This document shows positions 34,141 through 43,802 of a DNA stretch of 64,000 nucleotides, in pieces. This DNA comes from Xaviernesmea rhizosphaerae. Lineage in GTDB: Bacteria > Pseudomonadota > Alphaproteobacteria > Rhizobiales > Rhizobiaceae. The position numbers and the translations under genes are program-made. The stretch's first letter is position 1, and each line of letters starts with the position of its first letter. The stretch lies in assembly GCF_001938945.1 (NCBI RefSeq), contig NZ_MKIO01000041.1, forward strand, positions 267,556-331,555. The letters run 5' to 3'. The notes beneath the pieces were generated by a model that saw only the letters and a list, made by a program, of their open reading frames with translations, was not told the DNA's origin and did no database searches.

Positions 34141-35778
34141 ATGAATATGCCCATCCGCAAGACTTTCGCCGTTCTGCTGGCCAGCGCCGGCCTCGCTGCG
34201 ATGGTCAGCGCCGCGCCCGCCTGGGCCGTCACGCCGGCCGATACGCTGGTCGAGGGCTTCGCCTTCGACGATATCATCTCGGTCGATCCGGGCGAAGCTT
34301 TCGAGCTGTCGACCGCCGAGATCACCGGCAACACCTACAACATGCTGGTGCGTATCAACCCGGAGAACACGGCCGAGGTCGTCAACGAACTGGCCGAGAG
34401 CTGGTCGGTTTCCGACGACAAGCTGACCTATACGTTCAAGCTGAAGCCGGGCCTGAAATTCGCCTCCGGCAACCCGATCACCGCCGAGGACGTGGCCTTC
34501 TCGATGGAGCGCGCGGTCAAGCTCGACAAGTCGCCCGCCTTCCTGCTGACACAGTTCGGCCTGACCGGCGACAACGTCACGGAAAAGGCCAAGGCCGTTG
34601 ACCCGCTGACCTTCACGCTGACGGTCGACAAGCCCTATGCGCCGAGCTTCGTGCTCAACGTGCTGACCGCCACCGTCGCCTCCGTGGTCGACAAGAAACT
34701 GGTCATGTCCAAGGCCCAGCCGGTGACGCCGAGCGAGAAGTACAAATACGACACCGACTTCGGCAACGGCTTCCTCAAGACCGGCTATGCCGGCTCCGGC
34801 CCCTACAAGATCATGGCCTGGAAGGCCAACGAGGCCGTGGTTCTGGAAGCCAACCCGAACTATTTCGGCGAGAAGCCCAAGCTCAAGCGCGTGATCTACC
34901 GCTACATGAAGGAAAGCTCGAGCCAGCGTCTGGCGTTGGAGGCCGGCGACATCGACGTCGCCCGCAATCTCGAGCCGGGCGACATGGAGGCCGTTTCCAA
35001 GAAGCCGGGCATGGTCATCACTTCGGCGCCGAAGGGCACGGTCTACTTCATCAGCTTCAACCAGAAGAACAAGGATCTGGCCAAGCCGGAAGTGCGCGAG
35101 GCGCTGAAATATCTGATCGATTACGATGCGATCGGCGCAACGCTGATCAAGGGTGTTGGCACCATCCACCAGACCTTCCTGCCCGCCGGCCAGCTCGGCG
35201 CCATCGATGACAAGCCCTACAAGCTGGACGTGGCCAAGGCCAAGGAGCTTCTGGCCAAGGCGGGCCTCAAGGACGGTTTCAGCGTCACCTTCGACGTGCG
35301 CAACATCCAGCCGGTCACCGGCATCGCCGAGAGCTTCCAGCAGACGGCGGCGCAGGCCGGCATCAAGGTGGAGATCATTCCCGGCGACGGCAAGCAGACG
35401 CTGACCAAGTTCCGCTCCCGCAAGCATGACCTCTATATCGGCCAGTGGGGTTCGGACTATTTCGACCCGAACTCCAACGCGGAGACCTTCACCTCCAACA
35501 CCGACAATTCCGACGACAGCAAGAATAAGACGCTCGCCTGGCGCAATGCCTGGGACGTTCCGGCGCTGACGAAGGAAACCCAGTCGGCCCTGCTGGAGCC
35601 GGATGCGGCCAAGCGTGCGGCGATTTATCAGGACCTGCAGAAGAAGGTGCTGGCCGATGGTCCCTTCGCCATCATCTACCAGCAGGTGGAAATCGCCGGC
35701 CATTCGGAAAAGCTGAAGAACTTCAAGCTCGGCCCGAGCTTCGACACCAACTTCGTCTACACGATCTCCAAGGACTGA
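34141..35778 (+). CDS. Peptide ABC transporter substrate-binding protein (family 5)
   Basis: A 545-residue DppA/OppA-type binding protein. Residues 1-29 are a signal peptide (FAVLLASAGLAAMVSAAPAWA). The mature protein shows the family 5 pattern: TYTFKLKPGLKFASGNPITA, then GSGPYKIMAWKANEAVVLEA and YLIDYDAIGATLIKG. AAGGGGAA lies upstream. It collects di- or oligopeptides for the permeases that follow. A strong terminator-like hairpin and 228 bases separate it from the permease genes, which should let it be made in excess. Confidence 0.88.
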   Translation: MNMPIRKTFAVLLASAGLAAMVSAAPAWAVTPADTLVEGFAFDDIISVDPGEAFELSTAEITGNTYNMLVRINPENTAEVVNELAESWSVSDDKLTYTFKLKPGLKFASGNPITAEDVAFSMERAVKLDKSPAFLLTQFGLTGDNVTEKAKAVDPLTFTLTVDKPYAPSFVLNVLTATVASVVDKKLVMSKAQPVTPSEKYKYDTDFGNGFLKTGYAGSGPYKIMAWKANEAVVLEANPNYFGEKPKLKRVIYRYMKESSSQRLALEAGDIDVARNLEPGDMEAVSKKPGMVITSAPKGTVYFISFNQKNKDLAKPEVREALKYLIDYDAIGATLIKGVGTIHQTFLPAGQLGAIDDKPYKLDVAKAKELLAKAGLKDGFSVTFDVRNIQPVTGIAESFQQTAAQAGIKVEIIPGDGKQTLTKFRSRKHDLYIGQWGSDYFDPNSNAETFTSNTDNSDDSKNKTLAWRNAWDVPALTKETQSALLEPDAAKRAAIYQDLQKKVLADGPFAIIYQQVEIAGHSEKLKNFKLGPSFDTNFVYTISKD

Positions 35779-35789
35779 CGCGCCGGAAG

Positions 35790-35824
35790 CAGGCGCGGGC
35801 GCGACACCCGCGCCTGCGCCTTTT
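35790..35824 (+). terminator. Hairpin with T-tract after the binding-protein gene
   Basis: CAGGCGCGGG (35790-35799) pairs perfectly with CCCGCGCCTG (35807-35816) across a 7-base loop, followed by CGCCTTTTCT. This resembles an intrinsic terminator or attenuator 11 bases after the gene stop. A second small hairpin, CGCAAGA to TCTTGCG, is at 35878-35902. Confidence 0.7.
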
Positions 35825-36006
35825 CTCCCCCACGTCGCCCGTCAGCCGAAGCCTCCGGGTAGACCGGCAGCGCATCGCGCAAGATCGCTCAGCGGTCTTG
35901 CGAGGATCGCCTGTGTCCGAACGCAAACTGTCGTTCGGCCGGGGACATGACGCGGCTTTTTTGGCCACCGGACGACGGTGGGCCTTGAGACAACGGAGCT
36001 GATCGG

Positions 36007-37080
36007 ATGACCGTGACGACCACATCCCCCAGCCTGCCCCCCGGGCGCAAACATCGAAAAACCGAGAAGATCCTGCTCGACATCGGCCGTTTCCTGGTCG
36101 TGCTGGTCACGACCTATCTCGGCCTTCTGGCGGTGACCTTCTTCATCGGCCGCGTCATTCCGATCGACCCCGTTCTGGCGGTGCTGGGCGACCGCGCGCC
36201 GGCTTCGGCAATCGCCCGTGTCCGCGAGGAAATGGGGCTGGACCTGCCGCTCTGGCAGCAGTTCTTCCTCTATGTCCGCCAGATCCTGTCGGGCGATTTC
36301 GGCACGTCCGTGCTGACCACCAATCCCGTTCTGACCGACATCGCCCGCGTCTTTCCCGCCACGCTGGAGCTGGCCACCTTCGGCACCGTGATCGGCACGC
36401 TGCTCGGCATTCCGCTCGGCGTGCTGGCGGCGGTCAAGCGCGGCACGCTCATTGATCAGCTCGTGCGGCTGGTCGGCCTCGTCGGCTATTCGGTGCCGAT
36501 CTTCTGGCTGGCCTTGCTGAGCCTCCTGCTCTTCTATGCCAAGCTCGGCTGGGTCGCCTTTCCCGGCCGTATCGATATCGTCTATGAATATACCTTCACG
36601 CCGATCACCCAGATCTTCCTGCTGGACGCGCTTTTGCAGCGCCAGTGGGACGTGGCCTGGGATGTGTTCCGCCACATCGTCCTGCCCGGATCGCTGCTCG
36701 GCTATTTCTCCATGGCCTATATCAGCCGCATGACGCGCTCCTTCATGCTCAACGAGCTGGCGCAGGAATATGTGGTCGCCGCGCGCGCCAAGGGTCTTTC
36801 GGAAAGCCGGATCATCTGGAGCCATGCGCTGCGCAATGCCGCCGTGCCGCTCGTCACCGTGATCGCCCTCTCCTATGCCGGTCTTTTGGAAGGGTCGGTG
36901 CTGACGGAGACCGTATTCTCCTGGCCCGGTCTCGGCCTCTACATCACCAATTCGCTGCAGAGCGCCGACATGAACGCCGTGCTGGGCAGCACGCTGGCGA
37001 TCGGCTCGGCCTTCATCGCGCTCAACCTTCTGTCCGATCTGCTTTACCGGACGCTCGATCCGAGGACCCGCACCCGATGA
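36007..37080 (+). CDS. Peptide ABC transporter permease, DppB type
   Basis: A 357-residue inner-membrane permease with an extended N-terminus before the first span (FLVVLVTTYLGLLAVTFFIG) and about six spans. The DppB signature REEMGLDLPLWQQFFLYV follows the first span, and the EAA loop is EYVVAARAKGLSESRIIW. It forms a heterodimer with the DppC-type protein, whose ATG overlaps its stop (ATGA). Confidence 0.88.
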   Translation: MTVTTTSPSLPPGRKHRKTEKILLDIGRFLVVLVTTYLGLLAVTFFIGRVIPIDPVLAVLGDRAPASAIARVREEMGLDLPLWQQFFLYVRQILSGDFGTSVLTTNPVLTDIARVFPATLELATFGTVIGTLLGIPLGVLAAVKRGTLIDQLVRLVGLVGYSVPIFWLALLSLLLFYAKLGWVAFPGRIDIVYEYTFTPITQIFLLDALLQRQWDVAWDVFRHIVLPGSLLGYFSMAYISRMTRSFMLNELAQEYVVAARAKGLSESRIIWSHALRNAAVPLVTVIALSYAGLLEGSVLTETVFSWPGLGLYITNSLQSADMNAVLGSTLAIGSAFIALNLLSDLLYRTLDPRTRTR

Positions 37081-38009
37081 CGACAGGTCTCGACACGCCC
37101 GTCCTCAGCCGCCGCGAATGGCTGCTGTCGGACCGCCCGGCCTCAAGGCTTCAGGCCCAGCTTGGCCGCGCCTATATGGTCTGGCTGCGCTTTTCCGCCA
37201 ACAGGCTGGCGCTGGCCGGCCTCGGCATCATCCTCATGCTGATCGTCGTGGCGCTGTTTGCCGATGTGCTGGCGCCGCACAATCCGGTGCAGGGCGACCT
37301 GCGCAATGCGCGGCTGCTGCCGCCGGGCACGGGAAGCTATCTGCTCGGCACCGACGATCAGGGGCGCGACATTCTCTCGCGCCTGATCCATGGCTCCCGG
37401 CTGACGCTGGCCGTGGTCGTGCTGGTCGCCATCATCGCCGCGCCGCTCGGCCTGCTGGTCGGCACGGTGTCCGGCTATGCCGGCGGCTGGGTGGACGCGG
37501 TGCTGATGCGCATCACCGATATCTTCCTCGCCTTCCCCAAGCTGGTGCTGGCGCTCGCCTTCGTCGCTGCGCTCGGGCCCGGCATCGAAAACGCCATTCT
37601 CGCCATCGCGCTCACCTCCTGGCCGCCCTATGCCCGCATGGCCCGGGCGGAAACGCTGGGCGTGCGCCATTCCGACTATATCGCCGCCGTCAGGCTGATG
37701 GGGGCTTCGCCGTTCCGCATCGTCCTGCGCCATGTCATGCCCATGTGCCTCTCCTCGCTGATCGTGCGCGTCACGCTCGACATGGCGGGCATCATCCTAA
37801 CGGCCGCAGGCCTCGGCTTTCTCGGGCTCGGCGCGCAGCCGCCGCTCCCGGAATGGGGCGCCATGATCGCCTCGGGCCGGCGCTTCATCCTCGACCAGTG
37901 GTGGGTCGCTACCATGCCCGGCATCGCCATCCTCATCGTCAGCCTCGGCTTCAACCTGCTCGGCGATGGCCTGCGCGACGCCCTCGATCCCCGGGAGGCC
38001 GGCCAATGA
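37077..38009 (+). CDS. Peptide ABC transporter permease, DppC type
   Basis: A 310-residue permease. The N-terminus has the DppC-type cytoplasmic segment and first span (LALAGLGIILMLIVVALFAD), the periplasmic LLGTDDQGRDILSRLIHGSR motif and the EAA loop SDYIAAVRLMGASPFRIVLR. The ATG at 37077 overlaps the DppB stop; a longer frame from 36645 would run through the DppB gene and is rejected. Its own stop overlaps the next ATPase start at 38006. Confidence 0.88.
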   Translation: MTTGLDTPVLSRREWLLSDRPASRLQAQLGRAYMVWLRFSANRLALAGLGIILMLIVVALFADVLAPHNPVQGDLRNARLLPPGTGSYLLGTDDQGRDILSRLIHGSRLTLAVVVLVAIIAAPLGLLVGTVSGYAGGWVDAVLMRITDIFLAFPKLVLALAFVAALGPGIENAILAIALTSWPPYARMARAETLGVRHSDYIAAVRLMGASPFRIVLRHVMPMCLSSLIVRVTLDMAGIILTAAGLGFLGLGAQPPLPEWGAMIASGRRFILDQWWVATMPGIAILIVSLGFNLLGDGLRDALDPREAGQ

Positions 38010-38839
38010 GCGCGCTTCTGACCGTCGAAAACCTCAAGGTCCACTATCCCACCCGCTCCGGCCTGATCCAGGCGGTGCGCGGCGTCTCCTTCACGCTCGG
38101 CCGCGAACGTCTCGGCATCGTCGGCGAATCCGGCTCCGGCAAGTCGCAGACCGGGCGGGCGATCATGGGGCTAACCGCCCCGCAGGCGCTGATCTCGGCC
38201 GACCGCCTGGAATTCCAGGGCCAGGATCTTCTGACGCTCAGCCCGCGCGAACGCCGCGCCTTGCGCGGCCGGCGGATCGCCATGATCCTGCAGGATCCGA
38301 AATATTCGCTCAACCCCGTCATGACCATCGGCCGGCAGATCGTCGAGACCCTGCGCACGCATGAAAGCGTGACCAAAGCCGAGGCGAAACGGCGGGCCCT
38401 GGAGATGCTCGAAGCCGTGCAGATCCGCGATCCCGAGCGCGTCTTCGGCCTTTATCCGCATGAGGTCTCCGGCGGCATGGGCCAGCGGGCGATGATCGCG
38501 ATGATGCTGATCTGCGGCCCGGAGTTGATGATTGCCGACGAGCCGACCTCCGCGCTCGACGTGACGGTGCAGCTCGAAGTGCTCAACATTCTCGACGGTC
38601 TCGTGGCGAAACGCGGCATGGGCCTGATCTTCGTCTCCCACGATCTGCGCCTCGTCTCCTCTTTCTGCGACCGGGTGCTGGTGATGTATGCCGGCCGGGT
38701 GGTGGAGGAGCTGAGCTCGGGCGCACTATCCGAGGCGAAACATCCCTATACCCGCGGGTTGCTGGACTGCGTGCCAAAGGTCGGCGAAAGCCGCCATCCC
38801 CTGCCCGTCCTCGACCGCAAGCCGGAGTGGGCCGCATGA
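38006..38839 (+). CDS. Peptide ABC transporter ATP-binding protein, DppD type
   Basis: A 277-residue ATPase. Walker A is VGESGSGKSQTGRAIMG, the signature EVSGGMGQRAMIAMML, and Walker B LMIADEPTSALDVTVQ. The oligopeptide C-terminal HPYTRGLLDCVPK segment is present but the tail is short, and I see no Cys-rich cluster of the kind that binds Fe-S in DppD proteins. Overlapping starts on both sides place it in the dppBCDF-like operon. Confidence 0.87.
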   Translation: MSALLTVENLKVHYPTRSGLIQAVRGVSFTLGRERLGIVGESGSGKSQTGRAIMGLTAPQALISADRLEFQGQDLLTLSPRERRALRGRRIAMILQDPKYSLNPVMTIGRQIVETLRTHESVTKAEAKRRALEMLEAVQIRDPERVFGLYPHEVSGGMGQRAMIAMMLICGPELMIADEPTSALDVTVQLEVLNILDGLVAKRGMGLIFVSHDLRLVSSFCDRVLVMYAGRVVEELSSGALSEAKHPYTRGLLDCVPKVGESRHPLPVLDRKPEWAA

Positions 38840-39582
38840 CGCCGCTTCTCGATATCCGTGACCTCAATGTCTATTTCGACACCTATCGCGCGCTTGATGA
38901 TGTCAGCCTCTCGGTTGGCAAGGGCGAATCCTTCGGCCTCGTGGGCGAGTCCGGCTCGGGCAAGTCCACACTGCTGCGCGCCGTGGCGGGCCTTGCGCCG
39001 GTTGCCGGCGGCACCATCGCCGTCGAAGGCGAAGAGATCAAAGGCAGGCGCCGCTCGCGCGATTTTCACCGCCGGGTGCAGATGGTGTTTCAGGACCCCT
39101 ATGGCTCGCTGCATCCGCGCCAGACGGTGGACCGCCAGCTTCTGGAGCCGCTCGCCATCCACGGCATAGGCGACACCGAGCCGCGCATCCGCCGGGCGCT
39201 GGACGAGGTCGGCCTCGGCCCCTCCTTCCGCTTCCGCTTTCCCCATCAGATGTCCGGCGGCCAGCGCCAGCGCGTGGCGATTGCCCGCGCGCTGATCCTG
39301 GAGCCGAAGATCCTGCTGCTGGACGAGCCGACCTCGGCGCTCGATGCCTCGGTGCAGGCGGAGGTGCTCAATCTGCTGGAGCAGGTGCGCAAGGAGCATG
39401 GCCTGACCTTCATCATGGTCAGCCATGATCTCGGCGTCGTCACCCATCTGTGCGAGCGGCTGGCGGTGATGCAGCATGGTCGCGTGGTGGAAACGCTTTC
39501 CTCCACGGATCTTGCCGGCGGGCGGATGCGCGCCGACTATACCCGCCATCTGATGACGGCCAGCCTCGGCTTCGCCCGCTGA
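38836..39582 (+). CDS. Peptide ABC transporter ATP-binding protein, DppF type
   Basis: A 248-residue ATPase with Walker A GESGSGKSTLLRAVAG, the DppF-type MVFQDPYGSLHPRQTVDRQL, signature MSGGQRQRVAIARALILEP and Walker B ILLLDEPTSALDASVQ. It is shorter than typical DppF because it lacks the C-terminal oligopeptide extension. The ATG at 38836 overlaps the DppD stop. It is the last gene of the operon and converges on an AraC regulator. Confidence 0.87.
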   Translation: MTPLLDIRDLNVYFDTYRALDDVSLSVGKGESFGLVGESGSGKSTLLRAVAGLAPVAGGTIAVEGEEIKGRRRSRDFHRRVQMVFQDPYGSLHPRQTVDRQLLEPLAIHGIGDTEPRIRRALDEVGLGPSFRFRFPHQMSGGQRQRVAIARALILEPKILLLDEPTSALDASVQAEVLNLLEQVRKEHGLTFIMVSHDLGVVTHLCERLAVMQHGRVVETLSSTDLAGGRMRADYTRHLMTASLGFAR

Positions 39583-39633
39583 GATGGTCGCCGGCGTGAG
39601 GGCGGCACCCTCGTCCGACTGCCGTCTTGTGTC

Positions 39634-40500
39634 TCAGCCGCGATGCTGGCGGCGGAACTGGCCGGGGGAAAGCCCTGACGCGGCGGAAAACACCCGGGTC
39701 AGGTGGCTCTGGTCGGAAAAGCCCGTCATGACCGCGATTTCCGCAATCGGCAGCGGCCCGGCCAGCAGCTCGCGCGCGCGGCTCACGCGGTAGTCGATCA
39801 GCCAGCGATAGGGCGTGCGGTGGAAGGTCTGCTTGAAGGCCTTGATGAAATGGTTGCGGGACAGGCCGCAGGCCTGCGCCAGCTCGGCGATCTGAAAGGG
39901 CGTGGCGATATGGCCTGCGAGAAATTCCGTGGCCCGCTTCTGCTGCCAGGCCGCCAGCATGCCCTTTCCCTGGGCCGGCAGGTGCAGGCCGCCATGGGCC
40001 TGGGCCAGATGCGTCATCAGCGCCAGTACGACCTGCTCGACGAAAAGCGGGCTTGCCTCTTCCGGCCGCTCCAGCGAGGGCAATAGCGCCTGGGCGAGCC
40101 CGGCCGCCACGGGATCGGCCTCGGCCGAGACCTCGCCGAGCCCGGTCAGGCGCGGCTGGCCCATCTCCTCGGCGAAGCGGCGGAGTTCCGCGACAGGAAT
40201 ATCGAAACGGACATTGTCGAAAGGCGCGAGGTGATGGCACTGCCAGGCCGCGCCAAGATCGGTGATCGCCAGCGCGCCCTGCCCATGGCCGCCCTCATAG
40301 ACAAGGCGGCCATCGCGCCAGAGCCGGTGCATGCGGAAATCAGCGAGCTGGGTGATGACATGAAAGGCGTCGCTCGGGCGGCTCGGCTCCGCCATGGCGA
40401 GATCATCGCCGTCATAGCGCATGCGCGCAATGCCGATCCCCCCGGCCGAAAGCCGGCTGCATTCCGGCACCGAGGCGCCGCCTGCTCCTCTCTTGTCCAT
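39634..40500 (-). CDS. AraC family transcriptional regulator
   Basis: A 288-residue AraC regulator. A N-terminal sensing region (about 40-170) is followed by the two-HTH AraC domain (about 185-285): IAELAQACGLSRNHFIKAFK, then PYRWLIDYRVSRARELL and IAEIAVMTGFSDQSHLTRVF. The ATG at 40500 (MDKRGAGG) is one choice; an in-frame start at 40548 would add 16 residues. The effector and targets are unknown. Its N-terminal half resembles the HTH-less protein encoded just upstream, so the two may be duplicates. Confidence 0.8.
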   Translation of the reverse strand: MDKRGAGGASVPECSRLSAGGIGIARMRYDGDDLAMAEPSRPSDAFHVITQLADFRMHRLWRDGRLVYEGGHGQGALAITDLGAAWQCHHLAPFDNVRFDIPVAELRRFAEEMGQPRLTGLGEVSAEADPVAAGLAQALLPSLERPEEASPLFVEQVVLALMTHLAQAHGGLHLPAQGKGMLAAWQQKRATEFLAGHIATPFQIAELAQACGLSRNHFIKAFKQTFHRTPYRWLIDYRVSRARELLAGPLPIAEIAVMTGFSDQSHLTRVFSAASGLSPGQFRRQHRG

Positions 40501-40879
40501 TGTCCCCTTCCTCTCGCCCGATCCCGCAACGGGCGGCCTGTGCGTCATGACGCACAGCGTCAGAGCGCCGCTTCCTCGGCAGAAAACAGAAAGCCAAGCC
40601 TGTCATGGCACGCGTTACGGCCAATGGGCTTGCCATCCCGAAACTTGACAGGCTGAAGCCGGCGTCCCCCGACGCTGAATGCCTCGCATCTTAGGGTTTC
40701 CGGTTGATCAGACTGGGAACCGTATCGCACGATCGTCTCTTGCCCAGGCCAGCCGCAGCCGACCCGAAAGAGCGTATGCGGCGAGTGTAACCGAATGCGC
40801 ACAAATGTGTAGCCGCGCCCGATCACGCCCTGGTGATCGGTCTGGCAGAAGCCAGATTTCCCCTTTTCGGTCTGATGAT

Positions 40880-41482
40880 CTAATGCCAGAGGCGGGAGGT
40901 CGGCGGGCCGCCGGCCGCGGGGCCTGCCATGGCTGCGAGACCGTAAGCCTGGACCAGATGCAGGCAGATCCCGCGCGCCACATGGCAGAGAACAGCGTCG
41001 GACAGGGTTTCGGCCTGCATGAGCGCCAGCCAGGCAGTGGCGAGATGGACGAGGACAGGATCCAGCGCGGCACGGCGGCAGCGCAACCCGTAGACGGGCG
41101 GGAGATCGGCGGTCCGCACCAGTTCCGACAGGAGATCGTCGGCAATGATGAAGGCCAGCACTTCCAGATCGCTGCGCAGGGCGATCGCCGCCCCGTCCCG
41201 CAGATCGACCAGACAGATGGAGCCGGCAGGGTAGAGCCGCGCCGGAGCCTGCTGGCCATCGGGCAGGAGATCGCAATGCCAGGCATCGGCCCTGTAGACC
41301 ATCAGCAGATGCGCCCGCTGCGGCGCGAGCACCACCGTCCTCCCGGCCCCTAGGCCGGCTGCGCCCTGCAGATAGGCGGACACCAGCGCGACCGCACCCA
41401 GCGGCACGATCGACATAACAGGCGCCTCCGGAAGGCCGAAGCAGCGGGCAAGCGATGCGCTGTCATAGGGTGAACCAGTCAA
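40880..41482 (-). pseudogene. AraC-type sensor region lacking its HTH (truncated)
   Basis: About 200 residues resembling only the N-terminal half of the neighbouring AraC protein. Corresponding segments include RSDLEVLAFIIADDLLSELV, then AALDPVLVHLATAWLALMQA and VARGICLHLVQAYG. The frame stops at 40880, inside a degenerate piece of family A repeat (about 40845-40885, containing CTTTTCGGTCTGATGATCT), just where the DNA-binding domain should begin. The following 330 bases encode no recognisable HTH in any frame. It is probably a regulator truncated at a repeat; a functional stand-alone sensor domain is possible. The TTG at 41482 or the ATG at 41416 may be the start. Confidence 0.5.
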
Positions 41483-41769
41483 GGCGGCCTCTTGGGCATG
41501 TTCCGTAAAGCATGATCATAGCAAAGCATCGGACCGAAAAACGGCATGGCACGGCCGGGGCCTGCCATCGCGACCCGAAAAGGGTCCCGTATCCGGAAAG
41601 GCACGGCCCCATATCGTGGGTACAGGCCCTTTCCGCATGGAGAGCATAGAGCATGGCGTGGCAAAACGGAATCCTGCGAGGAACACCGTTTGCGCGGTTC
41701 AGACCTGCAGGACTGCGTCGTCTGCCCTTATGGCGCCCGCCGGGCCCGCGGCCAGGCGGGCGCCGCGCA

Positions 41770-43131
41770 TCAGGCCGGCACGACCGGCGTCACGGTGCGG
41801 CGCATCAGCCGCGTGGCAACCACCAGCACCAGCATGATGCCGGCGAAGACGGCGAAGATCTGCGTGTTGTAATAGACCATGGCGAGGAAGGCGACCACGG
41901 CCATGCCGAGCGCGAAGCCGGGCGCCAGCGGATAGAGCGGCGCCTTGAAGGGGCGGGCAAGGCCCGGCTCGCTCTGGCGCAGCTTGAACAGGCTGAGCAT
42001 GCTCATGATGTACATGGTCAGCGCGCCGAAGACCGACATGGTGACGATGCTGGCGGTCAGTGACTGGCCCGCGATCGACACGAGATTGTCGCTGAAGATC
42101 GCCGCCACGCCAATGACGCCGCCGGCGACGGTCGCCACATGCGGCGTGCGGAAGCGCGGATGCAGGCGGGAGAAGAACTCCGGCAGGAAACCGGCCCGCG
42201 ACATGGCGAAGATCTGCCGCGCATAGCCCATGATGATGCCATGGAACGAGGCAACGAGGCCGAACAGGCCGAGCCAGACAAGCATGTGCAGCCAGCCGCT
42301 GCTTTCGCCGACCACGGTCTTCATCGCCTGCGGCAGCGGGTCGTTCAGGTTGGAGAGCGCCTTCCAGTCGCCCGAGCCGCCGGCAAACAGCATGACGCCG
42401 AAGGCGAGCGCCACCAGCGTCAGAACGCCGGTGATATAGGCCACCGGAATGGTGCGCTTGGGGTCCTTGGCCTCCTCCGCCGCCATGGCCACGCCCTCGA
42501 TGGCGAGGAAGAACCAGATGGCGAAGGGAATCGCGGCGAAAATGCCACCGATCGAGGCGACGCTGAACGTATCCTCACCGCTCCAGCCGCCGGCGGCGAA
42601 CTGGGCAAAGCTGAAGGCCGGCGAGACCACGCCCATGAACACCAGAAGCTCGCCCACCGCCAGAATGGTGACGAAAAGCTCGAAGGTCGCGGCGATCTGC
42701 ACGCCGATGATATTGAGCGTGATGAAGAGGATATAGGCGCCCAGCGCCGCCATCTTCGGGTCCAGCCCGGGAAATTGCACGTTGAGATAGGCGCCGATCG
42801 CCAGCGAGATCGCCGGCGGGGCGAAGACAAATTCGATCAGCGTGGCAAAGCCGGCAATGGCGCCGCCCGTCGGCCCGAAGGCCCGCAGCGAATAGGCAAA
42901 GGGCCCGCCCGCCTGCGGAATGGCGGTGGTGAGCTCGGTGAAGGAAAAGATGAAGGCGACATACATGGCGGCGATCACCGTCGTCGTCACCAGGAAGCCC
43001 AGCGTTCCCGCGGTGGCCCAGCCATAGCTCCAGCCGAAATACTCGCCGGAAATGACGAGGCCGACGGCAATGCCCCAGAGATGGAATGTATTGAGTGTTT
43101 TCTTGAGTGTGACGTCAGGTGTGTTGCTCAT
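41770..43131 (-). CDS. Ethanolamine-type APC family permease
   Basis: A 453-residue amino acid/polyamine/organocation permease with about 12 spans. It closely fits the ethanolamine permease group: LKKTLNTFHLWGIAVGLVIS at the N-terminus, GEYFGWSYGW, then AIEGVAMAAEEAKDP and SLFKLRQSEPGLARPFKAP. It probably imports ethanolamine or a small amino acid; no ethanolamine ammonia-lyase genes are in the window. The ATG at 43131 has AAGGGGAA upstream; a longer frame to 43269 lacks the family N-terminus. Confidence 0.83.
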   Translation of the reverse strand: MSNTPDVTLKKTLNTFHLWGIAVGLVISGEYFGWSYGWATAGTLGFLVTTTVIAAMYVAFIFSFTELTTAIPQAGGPFAYSLRAFGPTGGAIAGFATLIEFVFAPPAISLAIGAYLNVQFPGLDPKMAALGAYILFITLNIIGVQIAATFELFVTILAVGELLVFMGVVSPAFSFAQFAAGGWSGEDTFSVASIGGIFAAIPFAIWFFLAIEGVAMAAEEAKDPKRTIPVAYITGVLTLVALAFGVMLFAGGSGDWKALSNLNDPLPQAMKTVVGESSGWLHMLVWLGLFGLVASFHGIIMGYARQIFAMSRAGFLPEFFSRLHPRFRTPHVATVAGGVIGVAAIFSDNLVSIAGQSLTASIVTMSVFGALTMYIMSMLSLFKLRQSEPGLARPFKAPLYPLAPGFALGMAVVAFLAMVYYNTQIFAVFAGIMLVLVVATRLMRRTVTPVVPA

Positions 43132-43802
43132 AAGCTGTTCCCCTTTTTTTGATCGGCTTATTGATGCAGTGGCACGCAATGCGGCCCTCAGGACAGGTCC
43201 GCCATTCCCGGCGGCCGTCCCCGCACCCCTTTCGCCGGACGCCGCACGGGGACAGGCGCAGAAAGGCACGGGACCGCGCGATGAGTGTGACGATCACGAG
43301 GTTGTAGAACAAGGCATTTTCGTCACGGACCCTGAGATATTGCTGCACCTGCGTTCACGCGCTCGCCGCAGGGCGGCATGATCGCCCTTCGGTGGCGTCA
43401 GGACGCGCCGATCGGTCCGGCGCAGGGCGCGAGACTTGCGCGCGACGCTTCGGGCGCGAAGAGGGATGCCTCGCCATCAGGCCGATGCGACCTCTCTTTC
43501 ACTGCGGCCGGAGGGAATATCAGAGCCCGGGCATCAAAGCGGGGAGGCCGAAGGCGATCACTGCGCCTGAACTCAATGCACCGGACCGAAAATCGGTTCG
43601 CGCTTTCTCGGTCCGTTCGATGCTCTATCCCTCATCCAAAGGCCTAAGAATCACGTCCGAATTTTAAGATTTCCGGCAAAGATCATCATCATCGCGCGCG
43701 ACGTTATCCTCGGGCTTGTCGCAGAGCCCGAGGATGACGTGAACACAGGGTCCACCGCATCGAGACGTCCGACGACGGCGCCTCCCCCGATCTCTCCCCG
43801 GC
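43132..43802. other. Gene-free interval with partial repeats
   Basis: About 670 bases between the permease start and the oxidoreductase end hold no convincing gene. At 43575-43627 is a shortened family A element (left and right arms joined, the A-rich centre missing). At 43702-43739 is a compact family B hairpin, CGTTATCCTCGGGCT pairing with AGCCCGAGGATGACG, which may also end transcription of the permease's upstream neighbour. Confidence 0.6.

Noticed and set aside
36645..37076. A longer DppC-type start
   Set aside because: This frame runs out of phase through the DppB gene; the overlapping ATGA start at 37077 gives the normal N-terminus.
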